From positions 22,217 through 86,216 of the forward strand of contig JAEPMR010000005.1 of NCBI GenBank assembly GCA_017643845.1: a stretch of DNA of 64,000 bases, read 5' to 3'. How positions within the stretch are numbered: the stretch's first letter is position 1; every line of letters begins with the position of its first letter. Source of the stretch: Marivivens sp. (GTDB lineage Bacteria; Pseudomonadota; Alphaproteobacteria; Rhodobacterales; Rhodobacteraceae). Shown one piece after another: positions 30,369 through 38,789 of this stretch. Made by a program: the position numbers and the translations under genes. The notes below the pieces were generated by a model. It saw only the letters and a program-made list of their open reading frames with translations, had not been told where the DNA came from and did not search any database.

Positions 30369-31313
30369 ATGCAAGAGCTCTGGAAAATCCTGCCGTCACC
30401 GCGCCATCTCAGCGTATTCGAAGCCGCCGGTCGGCTTGGCTCCTTTACTGCTGCCGCGCAGGAGCTGAACGTCCAGCAGCCCGCCGTGAGCGCCGCGATC
30501 CGTCAGTTGGAAGAGGCGATGGGCGTTCTTCTGTTCAATCGAACGCATCGCAAAGTCACGCTGACCGATGCAGGTCGTCGCCTCCATGTCGATGTCACCC
30601 GCGCGTTCGAGGATGTGCTCCGCTCCGTGCGGCAGGTCCGGCAATATGGGCGCAGCGATCACGTCACGCTCAATGCCTCCTCCGCTTTTGCATACTACTG
30701 GATGATGCCACGCTTGCAGGAATTGCACCATGATCACCCCCAGATCGACCTGCGCCTTCAGTCCAGCGATCACGAACCAGACATCGACAGCGAAAACATC
30801 AGCCTTGCGGTGCGGCGCGGGCAGGGGGATTGGCCCGATGTACACGCCGCCAAGATCGCCGATGAGGTGATCTTTCCCATCGCCAGCCCGCTTGTGATGG
30901 CCTCTGCGCGCAATCTCCGCACCGTGCCGAACCTCCTCCACGAGCGTCTGATCCACCTCGAAGAACCGATCCGCGAACGCCCCACGTGGCGGCAATGGTT
31001 TGCCCATCACGACGTGCATAACCGCGAGCCGGTCGCGGGCTTGCGCCTCAATGACTATGCGTTGGTTCTGCAAGCCGCCATCGCGGGGGAGGGTTTTGCC
31101 TTCGGCTGGCAGCATGTCACCCGTGGTCTGATCCGGCAGGGTCTCCTTGCCGCACGCCCCGAATGGGCGTGGCGCACCGGCGCGGGGTTCTCTCTTGTCT
31201 GGTCGCGCGCGCGTCCGCTCATCCCACAGGCAGCCGCAGTGCGCGATTGGATCATCGCGCAGGCAAAGGTTGAAATGGAAGAGATCGCCCGCGAAAGCGG
31301 AGCGCCTGTCTAG
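30369..31313 (+). CDS. LysR-family transcriptional regulator (GcvA-like)
   Basis: A 314-residue LysR protein. The winged helix-turn-helix is at about 10-68 (SPRHLSVFEAAGRLGSFTAAAQELNVQQPAVSAAIRQLEEAMGVLLFNRTHRKVTLTDAGR). The effector domain follows, with SSAFAYYWMMPRLQELHHDHPQIDLRL opening it in the style of GcvA/AmpR proteins. It is divergent from the MttB-family / FAD-GcvT pair, so it probably controls those genes in response to a methylated amine or its product. Its stop overlaps the convergent SDR gene by 4 bp. Confidence 0.88.
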   Translation: MQELWKILPSPRHLSVFEAAGRLGSFTAAAQELNVQQPAVSAAIRQLEEAMGVLLFNRTHRKVTLTDAGRRLHVDVTRAFEDVLRSVRQVRQYGRSDHVTLNASSAFAYYWMMPRLQELHHDHPQIDLRLQSSDHEPDIDSENISLAVRRGQGDWPDVHAAKIADEVIFPIASPLVMASARNLRTVPNLLHERLIHLEEPIRERPTWRQWFAHHDVHNREPVAGLRLNDYALVLQAAIAGEGFAFGWQHVTRGLIRQGLLAARPEWAWRTGAGFSLVWSRARPLIPQAAAVRDWIIAQAKVEMEEIARESGAPV

Positions 31314-31951
31314 CCCAGAATTTCCGGCAGGAGCCGCGCGGCTTCATCGCGCGGATCAGCCAACCCGTCCCGCGCTTCGCCGGGGTAGAAACGCGCCCGC
31401 ACAGCGGTCGGCATCGGGTTTGGCGTCAGGATACGCACGTCCGGGCCGGTTTTCCGGCTTTCCGCCTGCCAGCTTTGTGCCAGCGCGATCTGCGCGGCTT
31501 TGCTGGTCCCATAATGGCCGAAGAATGCCTCCCCGCCTCGCGGATCATCGAAAAACACCGCTCGCCCGCTCTCTCCCAAAAGCGGCGCGGTATAGGCAAT
31601 CAGGCGGGCCGTTGCTTTGACATTGGTTTCAATAGACTTGTCGAAATCCTTGTCCGCCAGATGTCCCGCAGGGGCCAAAGGTCCGGCGTGAACGGCTGTA
31701 TGCACCCACAAATCCAGCTTGCCCCAACGGTCGAAAATGGAGCGGCAGAGCTGCTGCATCGCCGCTTCCAAAGTGACATCCATCGGTGCCAGTGTCGCCT
31801 GTCCTCCGGCTGCCTTGATCCGGTCGTCCAGCTCTTCAAGCGCGCCAACGGTCTTGGCAACGGCAACGATGTGGTGGGTCGGCGCAAGCGCCTCGGCGAT
31901 GGCGGCACCCAGCCCGCGGCTGGCACCAGTGATCAGGGCAATCTGTGTCAT
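31310..31951 (-). CDS. Short-chain dehydrogenase/reductase family protein with altered active site
   Basis: A 213-residue SDR. The nucleotide-binding TGASRGLG is at about 8-15 and the catalytic pair YGTSK is present. The segment before it reads AVFFDDPRGGEAFFGHY, so an Asp stands about 12 residues before the Tyr where the catalytic Ser normally lies. The NAG-type turn is also changed (HTAVHAG). The fold seems intact but ordinary dehydrogenase chemistry is doubtful; it may reduce an unusual substrate or act as a binding protein. It lies 48 nt after purF in the same direction. YciK-like proteins are the nearest group I can suggest. Confidence 0.75.
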   Translation of the reverse strand: MTQIALITGASRGLGAAIAEALAPTHHIVAVAKTVGALEELDDRIKAAGGQATLAPMDVTLEAAMQQLCRSIFDRWGKLDLWVHTAVHAGPLAPAGHLADKDFDKSIETNVKATARLIAYTAPLLGESGRAVFFDDPRGGEAFFGHYGTSKAAQIALAQSWQAESRKTGPDVRILTPNPMPTAVRARFYPGEARDGLADPRDEAARLLPEILG

Positions 31952-31999
31952 TCTGGCGGTGTGGAGCCTCAGACGTGAAAGGTCAAGCGCGTCAGCGCG

Positions 32000-33499
32000 T
32001 CAGCCCACGGCTTTCAGCTCGAATCCTTTTTCGATCATGTCGCTCGGTGCTACAGGATATTCCCCCGAGAAACAGGCGTCACAATAGCGCGGCGCTTTCG
32101 GGTCACGTCCGCCCGCCTCGCCCACGGCACGGTAGAGTCCGTCAAGCGAGATGAATTTCAGGCTGTTCACACCAAGATGTTTGGTCATTTCCTCTTCGCT
32201 CATTGTCGCGGCAAGGAGCTTTTCACGCTGCGGCGTGTCGACGCCGTAGAAACAGGGCCATGCGGTCGGCGGCGAGGCGATACGGAAATGTACCTCCGCC
32301 GCACCGGCATCGAGGATCATTTCCTTGATCTTGCGGCTCGTCGTGCCTCGCACCACGGAGTCATCCACAAGGATCACCCGCTTGCCACGGATCAGCGCAC
32401 GGTTGACGTTCAGCTTCAGCCGCACACCCATATTGCGGATCTGCTCGGTCGGCTCGATGAAGGTCCGGCCCATGTACTGGTTGCGGATAATTCCCATCGC
32501 GTAGGGGATGCCCGATTGCAGGCTGTAGCCGATCGCCGCAGGCGTGCCGCTATCCGGCACTGGGCAGACGACATCCGCCTCCACCGGCGCTTCTTTCGCC
32601 AGTTCACGCCCGATGTTCTCGCGGGTCTCATAGACCGAGCGCCCGCCGAGGATCGAGTCAGGGCGTGAGAAATAGACATGCTCAAAGATACAGAAACGCG
32701 ATTTCTGCGGGCGGAACGGGAAATGGCTCTGCACGCCTTTTTCCGCGTTGATCACCACCATCTCGCCGGGCTCGATTTCGCGCACGAACTCGGCACCGAT
32801 GATGTCGAGCGCGCAGGTTTCAGATGCCAGCGCCCATCCGTCGCCCAGCTTGCCCAGCACCAGCGGGCGCACGCCCAGCGGGTCGCGCACGCCGATGAGT
32901 TTGGTGCGGGTCATCGCCACCACCGAAAACGCGCCTTCGACCTTGCGCAGCGCCTCTTCCATCCGGTCGGGTATATTCCGCCCCATCGAACGCGCCATCA
33001 GGTGGATAATGCATTCGCTGTCCGAGGAGGACTGGAAAATCGAGCCGCGTTCGATCAGCTCACGGCGCAGCGCGTCCGCATTGGTGATGTTGCCATTATG
33101 CGCAATCGCCGCGCCGCCCATGGCGAACTCGCCAAAGAACGGCTGCACATCGCGGATCGCGGTCTGGCCTTTTGATCCGGCGGTGGAGTAGCGCACATGC
33201 CCTATGCCGAGGCTCCCCGGCAGGGTCTGCATCACCTCATGACTGGTAAAGTTGTCGCGCACATAGCCCATGCGCCTTGCGGAATTGAAGCCGCTGTCGG
33301 CGTCATAGGTGACGATCCCGCCGGCTTCTTGCCCGCGGTGCTGCAGGGCATGCAGGCCGAGCGCGATAAAGTTCGCTGCGTCAGAGACACCGATTGCGCC
33401 GAAGACGCCGCATTCCTCCCTGAGTTTGTCATCGTCGAAGGGATGGGCAGGCGGCATTTGATGGGACACGAGGTCTGGCTCCGAATCCGAATGTGACAT
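32000..33499 (-). CDS. purF: Amidophosphoribosyltransferase PurF
   Basis: A 499-residue enzyme catalysing the first step of purine synthesis (PRPP plus glutamine to phosphoribosylamine). The glutaminase nucleophile is Cys30 in REECGVFGAIG, so a short propeptide must be removed. The PRPP-binding loop VILVDDSVVRGTT and the ammonia-channel region RNQYMGRTFIEPTEQIR are present. Length fits the family (E. coli 505). It is downstream of cvpA in the same direction with a 121-nt gap, the classical cvpA-purF order. Confidence 0.95.
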   Translation of the reverse strand: MSHSDSEPDLVSHQMPPAHPFDDDKLREECGVFGAIGVSDAANFIALGLHALQHRGQEAGGIVTYDADSGFNSARRMGYVRDNFTSHEVMQTLPGSLGIGHVRYSTAGSKGQTAIRDVQPFFGEFAMGGAAIAHNGNITNADALRRELIERGSIFQSSSDSECIIHLMARSMGRNIPDRMEEALRKVEGAFSVVAMTRTKLIGVRDPLGVRPLVLGKLGDGWALASETCALDIIGAEFVREIEPGEMVVINAEKGVQSHFPFRPQKSRFCIFEHVYFSRPDSILGGRSVYETRENIGRELAKEAPVEADVVCPVPDSGTPAAIGYSLQSGIPYAMGIIRNQYMGRTFIEPTEQIRNMGVRLKLNVNRALIRGKRVILVDDSVVRGTTSRKIKEMILDAGAAEVHFRIASPPTAWPCFYGVDTPQREKLLAATMSEEEMTKHLGVNSLKFISLDGLYRAVGEAGGRDPKAPRYCDACFSGEYPVAPSDMIEKGFELKAVG

Positions 33500-33620
33500 T
33501 CGCGGCCCGTATAGTCGCTCATGTGCCGAGTGTCACGAAACTATCATGATCCGAGATGCGTAATCTCTGTGCATTTCGCGCAATTGGGATGCAACAATCG
33601 GCATCAGTCCCGTTTAAGGA

Positions 33621-34178
33621 TCAAAATGCGCTGCAAGTGCCCACGAGCTGTTCGTATTGGGTGGTGATCCACCCCAGCGCGGCTTCCGGATTCTGCTCCG
33701 CAACGCGATCCGTGAACTGCCCGAAGATCGCCGCCGCACGGCTGTCGTCGATCATCGCGAATTCCTGCGTTTCCAGAATCGTCTCATAGACGAAGAAACC
33801 GACTGCAATCAGGATCAGCCCGCGCAGCACACCAAAGAGGAAACCCGCACCCTGATCCAGTCCGCTCAGGGCGGATCTTTGCACCAGCGATGAAAAGAGT
33901 GGTGTGAAAATCGAAAAGATCACGAGTGCGACCGCGAAAACAGCAGCAAAGGCCGCAATGATCGACAATTCGCAACTGTCTCCGATGAATGAACCCAGCA
34001 CGGGTATCTGCCGTACCAGCGGCTGCGCCAGATCAGCGTAGAGAAAGGCGACCACAGCCGCGCCACCCCAGCCGGCAATCGCCAGAAGCTCCCGCATGAA
34101 GCCGCGCGAATAGGCCAGCAGTGCCGATACGATCACTGTAACTGCGACCACACCGTCGATGATGGTGAAACCTTCCAT
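33621..34178 (-). CDS. cvpA: CvpA family membrane protein
   Basis: A 185-residue inner-membrane protein with about four hydrophobic segments and the CvpA pattern FTIIDGVVAVTVIVSALLAYSRGFMRELLAIAGW at the N-terminus. In E. coli cvpA precedes purF and is needed for colicin V export and envelope homeostasis; the biochemical role is unresolved. Here it lies between radA and purF, 15 nt after the radA stop, so the three genes probably share a transcript. Confidence 0.88.
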   Translation of the reverse strand: MEGFTIIDGVVAVTVIVSALLAYSRGFMRELLAIAGWGGAAVVAFLYADLAQPLVRQIPVLGSFIGDSCELSIIAAFAAVFAVALVIFSIFTPLFSSLVQRSALSGLDQGAGFLFGVLRGLILIAVGFFVYETILETQEFAMIDDSRAAAIFGQFTDRVAEQNPEAALGWITTQYEQLVGTCSAF

Positions 34179-34193
34179 GCCAGTCCCCTGTCC

Positions 34194-35576
34194 CTATCCC
34201 TGCGCTGCCCGTGGTCCCGGACCGAATACCTCTTCCACAAAGCCCGGCAGGTCCTCCATTTGACGGAGGGAAAGACCGGCCCCCGAAACTTCTTTGCGAA
34301 GCTGCGGAAGGATTGCAGAGGAAAAACCAAGTTTTTGGGCTTCTTTCAACCGGTTTTCCGTCTGTGACCCCGGTCTTAGCCCGCCGGAGAGCGATAATTC
34401 ACCCATAATCACACAATCTGGCGGTACCGTGGCATCCTCTCGCGCCGATACGAGCGCCGCAGCAACCGCCAGATCGGCCGCCGGATCGGAGATGCGAAGC
34501 CCGCCCGCCACATTAAGGTAGACGTCCAGCCCCGCGAAACTCACACCGCATCGCGCATCCAGCACCGCAAGGATCATCGCCAGCCGCCCGCCATCCCAGC
34601 CGACGACCGACCGTCGCGGCTGCGCCGTAGGGGATGGGGCAACCAATGCCTGAAATTCGCACAGCATCGGGCGGCTGCCCTCGATCCCTGCAAACACCAC
34701 CGAGCCGGGCGCAGGCTTCCCGCGTTCGGACAGGAACAGCGCCGAGGGATTTCGCACCTCGATCAGCCCTTTGCCGGTCATTTCGAAGACGCCGATCTCA
34801 TCGGCAGGTCCAAAACGGTTCTTCACTGCCCGCAGGAGCCGGAATTGATGTCCCCGCTCGCCTTCGAAATAGAGCACGGTATCGACCATATGCTCCACCA
34901 CCCGTGGCCCCGCAATCGCGCCTTCCTTGGTCACATGCCCGACCATCACCATAGCAATGCCCTGCCGCTTGGCAAAGCTGGTCAGCTCATGCGCACAGGC
35001 CCGCACCTGACTCACAGAGCCGGGCGCGCTGTCCACATTGTCGGCCCACATCGTCTGGATCGAGTCGATGATCGCGAGGTCAGGTTTTTCGCTGTCCAGC
35101 GTTGTCAGGATGTCCCGCAGGTTGGTGGCCGATGCCAGCTGCACAGGGCTTTTCGTTAATCCCAGTCGCCGCGCCCGCATCTGCACTTGGCTGACGGATT
35201 CTTCACCAGAGAAATAGATCACCTTCAGCCCGTTACGCGCGAACCGCGCCGCCGCCTGCAACAGGAGCGTCGATTTCCCGATCCCCGGATCGCCGCCTAA
35301 GAGCAACGCGGAGGCTTTCACCAATCCGCCGCCCAGCACGCGGTCCAGTTCCTCGACCCCCGCCAGCGTGCGCGGTGGCTCCGGTTCTTCTGTCGCAAGA
35401 TCGGTCAATGGCACGCTGCGCCCGCGTTTTGCGCCCAGCGACTTTGCCGCCGGTCCCGCGGCCAAAGGTTGCTCCTCGACGATGGAATTCCACGCGCCGC
35501 AGCCATCGCACTTGCCCGACCATTTCGAATAGGTCGCGCCGCAAGCCGTGCAGGAATAATTCAGGTCTTTTGCCAT
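34194..35576 (-). CDS. radA: DNA repair protein RadA
   Basis: A 460-residue protein equal in length to E. coli RadA. The four-cysteine zinc finger YSCTACGATYSKWSGKCDGCGAW is at about 6-28. Walker A GGDPGIGKST follows at about 90, then the RadA-specific KNRFG motif (VKNRFGPADEIGVFEM), and a Lon-like C-terminal domain (LDVYLNVAGGLRISDPAADLAVAAAL). RadA promotes branch migration in homologous recombination. I choose the ATG at 35576, which begins MAKDLNYSC; an upstream ATG at 35612 adds twelve residues before the finger. Confidence 0.95.
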   Translation of the reverse strand: MAKDLNYSCTACGATYSKWSGKCDGCGAWNSIVEEQPLAAGPAAKSLGAKRGRSVPLTDLATEEPEPPRTLAGVEELDRVLGGGLVKASALLLGGDPGIGKSTLLLQAAARFARNGLKVIYFSGEESVSQVQMRARRLGLTKSPVQLASATNLRDILTTLDSEKPDLAIIDSIQTMWADNVDSAPGSVSQVRACAHELTSFAKRQGIAMVMVGHVTKEGAIAGPRVVEHMVDTVLYFEGERGHQFRLLRAVKNRFGPADEIGVFEMTGKGLIEVRNPSALFLSERGKPAPGSVVFAGIEGSRPMLCEFQALVAPSPTAQPRRSVVGWDGGRLAMILAVLDARCGVSFAGLDVYLNVAGGLRISDPAADLAVAAALVSAREDATVPPDCVIMGELSLSGGLRPGSQTENRLKEAQKLGFSSAILPQLRKEVSGAGLSLRQMEDLPGFVEEVFGPGPRAAQG

Positions 35577-35630
35577 GATGACGGTTTTGGCCCAATCTGC
35601 CCCGCGCGGCAACGCTCAATCTGCCGTGCG

Positions 35631-36233
35631 CTAATGTCCGCGTAAAATCGGGATCAGTGTCGCCACCAACAAAAGCGCCATCACGATATTGAATGTCCGC
35701 AACCGCACCGGTGAGGTCAGGAATTTCCGCATCTGCTGGCCGAGGACAGTCCAGAAACTGATTGACGGGATGTTCGTGCAGGCAAAAACCACCGCCACGA
35801 TCACCACTTCCCGCATCGTCTGGCTACCCGTATAGGCGCTGATCGCCGTTAATGCCATGAACCATCCCTTCGGGTTCACCCATTGAAAGGCGGCGGCTTC
35901 TAAAAATGTAAATGGCCGCCCGCCGGTTTCGGGCGCATCGGGGGCTTTCGGCGCGGCATTGGCAATCTTCCATGACAGATAGAGTAGATAGGCGACCGAC
36001 ACCCATTTCATGACCGTCAGTGTCACGGGATAGGTCTCGAAGACCTGCACCAACCCCGCGCCCAGCACCACAATCATAAACGAATGTCCCAGCCCCACGC
36101 CGAGCATATGCGGCACCGTGCGGCGCACGCCGAAATTGGCGCCGGATGCCATTAGCATCATGTTGTTCGGTCCGGGCGTGATCGAGCTTACAAATGCAAA
36201 TCCCATCAGCGCGGTGAGCAATTCCCAAGGCAT
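35631..36233 (-). CDS. LysE/RhtB-family exporter
   Basis: A 200-residue inner-membrane protein with about six hydrophobic segments. The family signature SSITPGPNNMMLMASGANFG lies at about 16-35, and FQWVNPKGWFMALTA in the second half. Relatives export amino acids (lysine, threonine, homoserine lactone, cysteine). No substrate is evident. It is upstream of radA in the same direction with a 54-nt gap and directly follows the end of the small-RNA array, whose last hairpin should stop read-through. Confidence 0.88.
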   Translation of the reverse strand: MPWELLTALMGFAFVSSITPGPNNMMLMASGANFGVRRTVPHMLGVGLGHSFMIVVLGAGLVQVFETYPVTLTVMKWVSVAYLLYLSWKIANAAPKAPDAPETGGRPFTFLEAAAFQWVNPKGWFMALTAISAYTGSQTMREVVIVAVVFACTNIPSISFWTVLGQQMRKFLTSPVRLRTFNIVMALLLVATLIPILRGH

Positions 36234-36292
36234 GGAGACCTCCCTCGTGATGCGCCTGCATTTCCGGTTTTTGAGTGAAGGGCAAGCCCCGC

Positions 36293-36338
36293 AAACGAAA
36301 ACGGCGACGACCCAGGGAGGAGGAGGGTCATCGCCGTT
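36293..36338 (-). terminator. Rho-independent terminator formed by the last hairpin of the sRNA array
   Basis: On the minus strand, AACGGCGATGACCC pairs over 14 positions (one G-U) with GGGTCGTCGCCGTT around an 11-nt loop containing CCTCCTCCC, and is followed by TTTTCGTTT. This is the only unit of the array with a T-tract, and it fixes the direction of transcription as minus. Confidence 0.75.
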
Positions 36339-36704
36339 CTTTTTGCACGTCGCAGCACCCAGGGAGGAGGAAGGGGTGCGTCGCGTTCGTTGTCGAGCCG
36401 GACCTCCAAGGGAGGAGGAGGAGGGCCGTCTCGTTTTTACGGCGCGCGGCTAAGGGAGGAGGAAGCCCCGCGTCGTATTTGCGTTCCGGTCACCGGATGC
36501 CCCTAGGGAGGAGGAGCGGGGCATCCGGTCCAGAACATCAGCGCTCCAAAGGGAGGAGGAGGAGGCGCTGAATTCTTTGGTGCGGGCGGTGGCGTCAGGG
36601 AGGAGGAAGACGCCACCGCCGCTAGTTCGGGCCGCTCCAAGGGAGGAGGAGAAGAGCGGTCCGATATGTCAGGGCGCCATCAGGGAGGAGGAAGATGGCG
36701 TCCC
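36294..36704 (-). ncRNA. Nine tandem CcsR/cuckoo-type small RNAs (CCUCCUCCC-loop hairpins)
   Basis: Nine hairpins follow one another every 42-52 nt. On the minus strand each exposes CCTCCTCCC in a loop of about 11-14 nt; the motifs lie (in plus coordinates) at 36315, 36362, 36410, 36454, 36506, 36551, 36598, 36641 and 36683, each 9 nt long. Stems differ in sequence between units yet stay paired: two are perfect over 12 bp (36492-36529 and 36585-36620). The array starts 9 nt after the stop codon of a DUF1127 gene on the same strand. This is the layout of the CcsR1-4 sRNAs of Rhodobacter sphaeroides, processed from the DUF1127 (CcaF1) transcript. The loops are anti-Shine-Dalgarno-like and act in stress responses there. 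Assignment rests on motif, structure and synteny. Confidence 0.88.
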
Positions 36705-36712
36705 GATCCGAA

Positions 36713-36931
36713 TTACTTGCCGTATGCAGCTTCCGTCGCGATTGCCTGGATGTTCGAACGGGCAATGCCTAGATCGGCCAGATCACGCTCGTTCAGGGCT
36801 TCCAGCTCATTCAGTGTGCGCAGGTAAACAGCGCGCTTTGCGAGCCGGTCAGTGATCGAGGCGCGGAGCGTTGCGAAGCGCTCAACAAGGTTGAAACCTG
36901 AAGCGATGCGGATGTCGTTTGCGTATGCCAT
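36713..36931 (-). CDS. DUF1127 small protein (CcaF1-like), host gene of the sRNA array
   Basis: A 72-residue, mostly helical, Arg-rich protein with the DUF1127 pattern RLAKRAVYLRTLNELEALNERDLADLGIARSNI at about 29-61. In Rhodobacter sphaeroides the small DUF1127 protein CcaF1 is encoded directly upstream of the CcsR sRNAs, binds RNA and influences sRNA maturation. The same position here, 9 nt before the first hairpin, makes it the likely counterpart. A GA-rich ribosome site (GAGAAAGAGAG) precedes the start. A heat-shock-type promoter candidate lies about 90 nt upstream. Confidence 0.88.
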   Translation of the reverse strand: MAYANDIRIASGFNLVERFATLRASITDRLAKRAVYLRTLNELEALNERDLADLGIARSNIQAIATEAAYGK

Positions 36932-37016
36932 GTGTCTATCTCTCTTTCTCGTCTGGTGCCGGTTTTCGCCGGCCGGGTGAATTTCGTTAGCGCTCTCTGT
37001 GCGCCGTTGATTGGAG

Positions 37017-37043
37017 AAATAGTCGTTTGCTGCGTTTGCACAA
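37017..37043 (-). promoter_or_regulatory. Candidate RpoH-type promoter of the DUF1127-sRNA transcript
   Basis: On the minus strand TTGTGC and CTATTT are separated by 15 nt, about 85-110 nt upstream of the DUF1127 start codon. The -10 form CTATNT and the spacing fit the RpoHI/RpoHII promoters that drive the equivalent R. sphaeroides locus, although the -35 element is poor (TTG only). The remainder of the 272-bp gap up to the Mrp gene shows nothing else I can name. Confidence 0.35.
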
Positions 37044-37203
37044 TCCGTCGTTTATTCAATGCCGCTATGCAGCAATTGCATGGGAACTGGCATATGGCCA
37101 CCCGAAGGTATAGCTGCCTGCCAAAACGCGCGTCAGTTGCTTGTGATTTACTGAAAATCCAGCGAATGTGAGCGCAAAATAAGCAGTTTGCAAAGGGAAC
37201 CAT

Positions 37204-38301
37204 ATGCCTCTCACTCGCGAAACCGTGATGGCCGCATTGCTAAAAATCGCATTGCCGGATGGTGGAACGCTCGTCTCGCGGGATTTCATTCGGGCGCTTA
37301 CAATTGAGGGTGGATCGGTGCGGTTTGTGATCGAAGCGCCATCGCCGGAAATTGCCGCGCGGATGGAGGCGATCCGCTTGGCCGCTGAGTCGTCCGTGCG
37401 CGCTTTGCCAGGTGTTGAGTCGGTCTCCGTGGTCCTGACCGCTCATAGCGGCAGCCCGTCCCCGTCGGCCGCACCCGCGTCGGGGCAGGGGGAGCCGCCC
37501 TCTTTGAAGATCGGTCGTCATCCGACGCCGCAATCCGGTCCGGCACCGGTTGCGGGTGTCGATCGCATTCTGGCCATCGGCTCCGGTAAAGGCGGCGTTG
37601 GGAAATCCACGGTTGCCACCAATCTCGCCGTTGCACTGGCCCGCGAGGGGCGTCGCGTCGGGCTTCTGGATGCAGATATCTACGGCCCGTCACTGCCCAG
37701 AATGATGGGCGTCTCCGGCCGTCCTTCTTCGCCGGATGGCAAGCTTATCAATCCGCTGACCGCGCACGGGGTCACGGTCATGTCGATCGGCCTGATGGTC
37801 GATCCTGAAAAGGCGGTCGTCTGGCGCGGTCCGATGCTGATGGGCGCGCTTCAGCAGATGCTGACTCAGGTTCAGTGGGGTGAGCTGGATGTGCTCCTGG
37901 TCGATCTGCCTCCCGGCACCGGCGATGTGCAGCTGACGCTTTGCCAGAAAACCCAAGTGACCGGCGCGATTGTCGTTTCGACCCCGCAGGATGTCGCGCT
38001 GCTCGATGCCCGCAAGGCGCTCGATATGTTCCGCACTCTGAATACACCTGTCCTCGGCCTCATAGAGAATATGTCCACCTTCCATTGCCCGCATTGCGGC
38101 GAGGAGACACAGATTTTCGGTCACGGTGGCGTGGCGCACGAGGCTGAGGCGCTGGGCCTTCCGCTTCTGGGCGCATTGCCCATCGATCTCGATACCCGTT
38201 TGGCTGGCGATGGTGGCGCCCCCGTCGCTAGTGGCGATGGTGCGGTAGCGGATGCCTACCGCCAGCTGGCTCGTGGGTTGGTCGCAGGCGGGATGGCCTG
38301 A
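37204..38301 (+). CDS. mrp: Mrp/NBP35-family Fe-S cluster carrier ATPase
   Basis: A 365-residue P-loop protein. An N-terminal MIP18/DUF59-like domain (about 1-80) is joined by a Pro/Ser-rich linker (about 82-118) to the ATPase. The deviant Walker A GSGKGGVGKST is at 126-136, and the CxxC pair FHCPHCGEE that holds the bridging Fe-S cluster lies at about 284-290. Relatives (ApbC/Mrp) carry Fe-S clusters to target enzymes. It opens a two-gene unit with the GNAT gene, whose ATG overlaps its stop (TGATG). Confidence 0.92.
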   Translation: MPLTRETVMAALLKIALPDGGTLVSRDFIRALTIEGGSVRFVIEAPSPEIAARMEAIRLAAESSVRALPGVESVSVVLTAHSGSPSPSAAPASGQGEPPSLKIGRHPTPQSGPAPVAGVDRILAIGSGKGGVGKSTVATNLAVALAREGRRVGLLDADIYGPSLPRMMGVSGRPSSPDGKLINPLTAHGVTVMSIGLMVDPEKAVVWRGPMLMGALQQMLTQVQWGELDVLLVDLPPGTGDVQLTLCQKTQVTGAIVVSTPQDVALLDARKALDMFRTLNTPVLGLIENMSTFHCPHCGEETQIFGHGGVAHEAEALGLPLLGALPIDLDTRLAGDGGAPVASGDGAVADAYRQLARGLVAGGMA

Positions 38302-38789
38302 TGACCGTGGACGTGCGGCCCGCCACAGACGCGGATTGGCCCGCAATTTGGGCTATTCTCGCGCCGGTGTTCCGCGCTGGGGACACATACACGATTGATC
38401 CCGACATTTCCGAACCCGACGCCCGCCGATATTGGATGACCACAGGCCGAGCATATGTTGCTGAAGAGGCCGGTGAGATACTCGGAACCTTCTACATCCG
38501 CCCGAACCAGCAGGGCGGTGGTGCGCATGTCTGCAACTGCGGCTATGTGACTGCGCCCGCCGCGCGGGGGCAGGGCATTGCCCGTCAGATGTGCATCGCA
38601 TCCCAGCCGCTTGCCCGCGATTTGGGATTTCGTGCGATGCAGTTCAATTTTGTGGTCTCGACCAATCACGCAGCGATCCACCTTTGGGAAACTCTGGGAT
38701 TTGATGTCGTCGGTCGCCTTCCGCGTGCCTTTCAGCATCCCGAACAAGGTCTCGTCGACGCACTTGTGATGTATCGCTGGCTCGACTGA
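38301..38789 (+). CDS. GNAT-family N-acetyltransferase
   Basis: A 162-residue acetyltransferase. The acetyl-CoA binding loop is ARGQGIARQM (about 91-100), followed by the motif B region FRAMQFNFVVSTNHAAIHLWETLGFDVVGRLP, the usual position for a neighbour-substitution helix. It overlaps the mrp stop, suggesting coupling. The substrate is unknown; small amines, amino acids or protein N-termini are possible. Confidence 0.82.
   Translation: MTVDVRPATDADWPAIWAILAPVFRAGDTYTIDPDISEPDARRYWMTTGRAYVAEEAGEILGTFYIRPNQQGGGAHVCNCGYVTAPAARGQGIARQMCIASQPLARDLGFRAMQFNFVVSTNHAAIHLWETLGFDVVGRLPRAFQHPEQGLVDALVMYRWLD

Noticed and set aside
36294..36704. Regularly spaced identical 9-12 base repeats resembling a CRISPR array
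   Set aside because: The repeats are too short, the intervening sequences are self-complementary across each repeat, and no cas gene is nearby. RNA hairpins explain the pattern fully.
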